This document shows positions 5,980 to 6,430 of a stretch of 6,430 nucleotides of DNA, piece by piece (positions within the stretch are counted from its first letter, which is position 1; each line of letters begins with the position of its first letter). Source of the stretch: Acidobacteriota bacterium. Lineage in GTDB: Bacteria > Acidobacteriota > Terriglobia > Terriglobales > Acidobacteriaceae. The DNA is taken from assembly GCA_003224785.1 (NCBI GenBank), contig QHZV01000218.1:1-6430 (forward strand), given 5' to 3'. The translations under genes and the position numbers were made by a program. The notes under the pieces are model-generated. The model was not told the origin of the DNA and did no database searches. It saw only the letters and a program-made list of their open reading frames with translations.

Positions 5980-6429
5980 TTAGTGCTGGGGTCTGCGCGC
6001 TGCCGGACGCCGGGCTGCAGGCTTCTTTGGCGTACCTGCTTTCTGCAGCATCTTACCTTTTTCCATGGTCATCATGAACGGAACTGGTGGAGCGCCAGTT
6101 GCCGGTGCTGCACCTGGAGCCGGTGTCGTACCCTGCACAGGCATTCCTGGAGCCGCAGCAGCTGGGGCCGCAGGTGCGCCCGGAGTTCCTGGAGCATTCG
6201 CATCTGGGGATGCCGGAGCAGCGGAAGCGTTCCCGGTCGCAGGCTGACCCGCGGCGGGTGCCGAGCCAGCGTGAACCGCTGACGTATAGTCGGTGGGCGT
6301 GCCTTCGAAGTCGAGCGTATCTCCCGCTTTCGGCATATTACGCGCGGTAAACTCGCCGGTCATGCTGAGTGTAATGTCAGCCTGTTTCTTCTCAATATCG
6401 TCTTCGCTGGCTGCTATTTGAAGTTGGTC
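5980..6429 (-). CDS. C-terminal part of an uncharacterised, possibly TPR-type, protein with Ala/Pro/Gly-rich segment; 5' end outside the window
   Basis: The frame stays open to the right edge, 22 codons past the ATG at 6363 (upstream residues DQLQIAASEDDIEKKQADIT), so that ATG is internal and the gene is partial. Visible are 149 residues. First, a structured-looking block with alternating hydrophobics (ITLSMTGEFTARNMPKAGDT, then LDFEGTPTDYT). Next, about 67 residues almost only Ala, Pro, Gly, Thr and Ser (6082-6282). Then VPFMMTMEKGKMLQKAG, and a basic tail KKPAARRPAARRPQH. In acidobacterial tetratricopeptide-repeat proteins I recall the order 'FEGTPxxYTPxPFMMTMxxG' at the C-terminus, so this looks like that family with the block split by the low-complexity run. 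That is from memory. No catalytic motif is visible. A secreted or surface role is possible, but the N-terminus is missing. Its terminator is at about 5932-5962. Confidence 0.75.
   Translation of the reverse strand, partial: DQLQIAASEDDIEKKQADITLSMTGEFTARNMPKAGDTLDFEGTPTDYTSAVHAGSAPAAGQPATGNASAAPASPDANAPGTPGAPAAPAAAAPGMPVQGTTPAPGAAPATGAPPVPFMMTMEKGKMLQKAGTPKKPAARRPAARRPQH
6082..6282 (-). repeat. Ala/Pro/Gly-rich low-complexity coding segment
   Basis: About 67 codons of the - strand gene encode mostly Ala, Pro and Gly with some Thr/Ser, in loose units such as APGTPGAPAAP and TPAPGAAPATGAPP. Units are degenerate at both DNA and protein level, so it is an older expansion rather than a perfect tandem array. 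The GCC/GGC bias makes the opposite strand open in all three frames, creating collagen-like phantom reading frames. Confidence 0.85.
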
Positions 6430-6430
6430 C

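Noticed and set aside
6065..6247. Collagen-like GTGGAPVAG... reading frame on the + strand
   Set aside because: It is the mirror image of the Ala/Pro/Gly-rich segment encoded on the - strand. The - strand frame has conserved-looking flanks, a stop and a matching terminator.
1..6430. CRISPR array, mobile-element genes or a defence system
   Set aside because: No spaced direct repeats, transposase or integrase motifs, or known defence genes are visible. All genes appear to be core or lineage-typical.

Overview
The window is about 58-60% GC and densely packed with bacterial housekeeping genes. Order on the + strand: an SMC chromosome-segregation ATPase (5' end cut by the window edge), a 324-bp intergenic region, then purC, cvpA and a small Fis-type DNA-binding protein. 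A converging gene on the - strand is cut by the right edge. The likely source is an acidobacterium (Acidobacteriota, Terriglobia-like). This rests on three things: the style of the SMC with a long acidic insertion in its head, a palindromic intergenic repeat of the 'TCCTTCGACT...CGCTCAGGATGACA' kind, and the right-hand protein, whose C-terminus resembles acidobacterial TPR-type proteins. The assignment is recalled from family knowledge, not searched, so it is moderate confidence.

Left part (2-3766): the window opens just after the SMC Walker A motif and runs to the stop codon. It contains the N-terminal head remainder, first coiled coil, hinge, second coiled coil, and C-terminal head with signature, Walker B and H-loop. 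A stretch of about 110 codons (137-466) replaces what is normally a short loop in the N-terminal head half.

Intergenic region (3767-4090): it holds a near-perfect hairpin repeat (core 3850-3878), three TTTCCAC-type motifs, a 9-bp inverted repeat, and a strong sigma70-type promoter (TTGACA, 16 bp, TAGAAT) for purC.

Centre and right (4091-5906): purC, cvpA and fis-like lie in the same orientation with gaps of 21 and 58 bp and probably form one transcript from the purC promoter. PurC makes SAICAR in purine synthesis. CvpA is a small membrane protein that is also genetically linked to purine genes in Escherichia coli (cvpA-purF). The Fis-like protein is a stand-alone HTH_8 domain. A bidirectional terminator (about 5932-5962) closes this operon and also serves the converging - strand gene. 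That gene ends in a long Ala/Pro/Gly low-complexity segment followed by a conserved-looking block and a basic tail.

I saw no CRISPR array, tRNA, rRNA, transposase, phage gene or defence system. The window is mostly ordinary core genome. The items most worth a second look are the SMC head insertion, the in-frame duplication in purC, the intergenic repeat and the low-complexity insertion in the right-hand protein.
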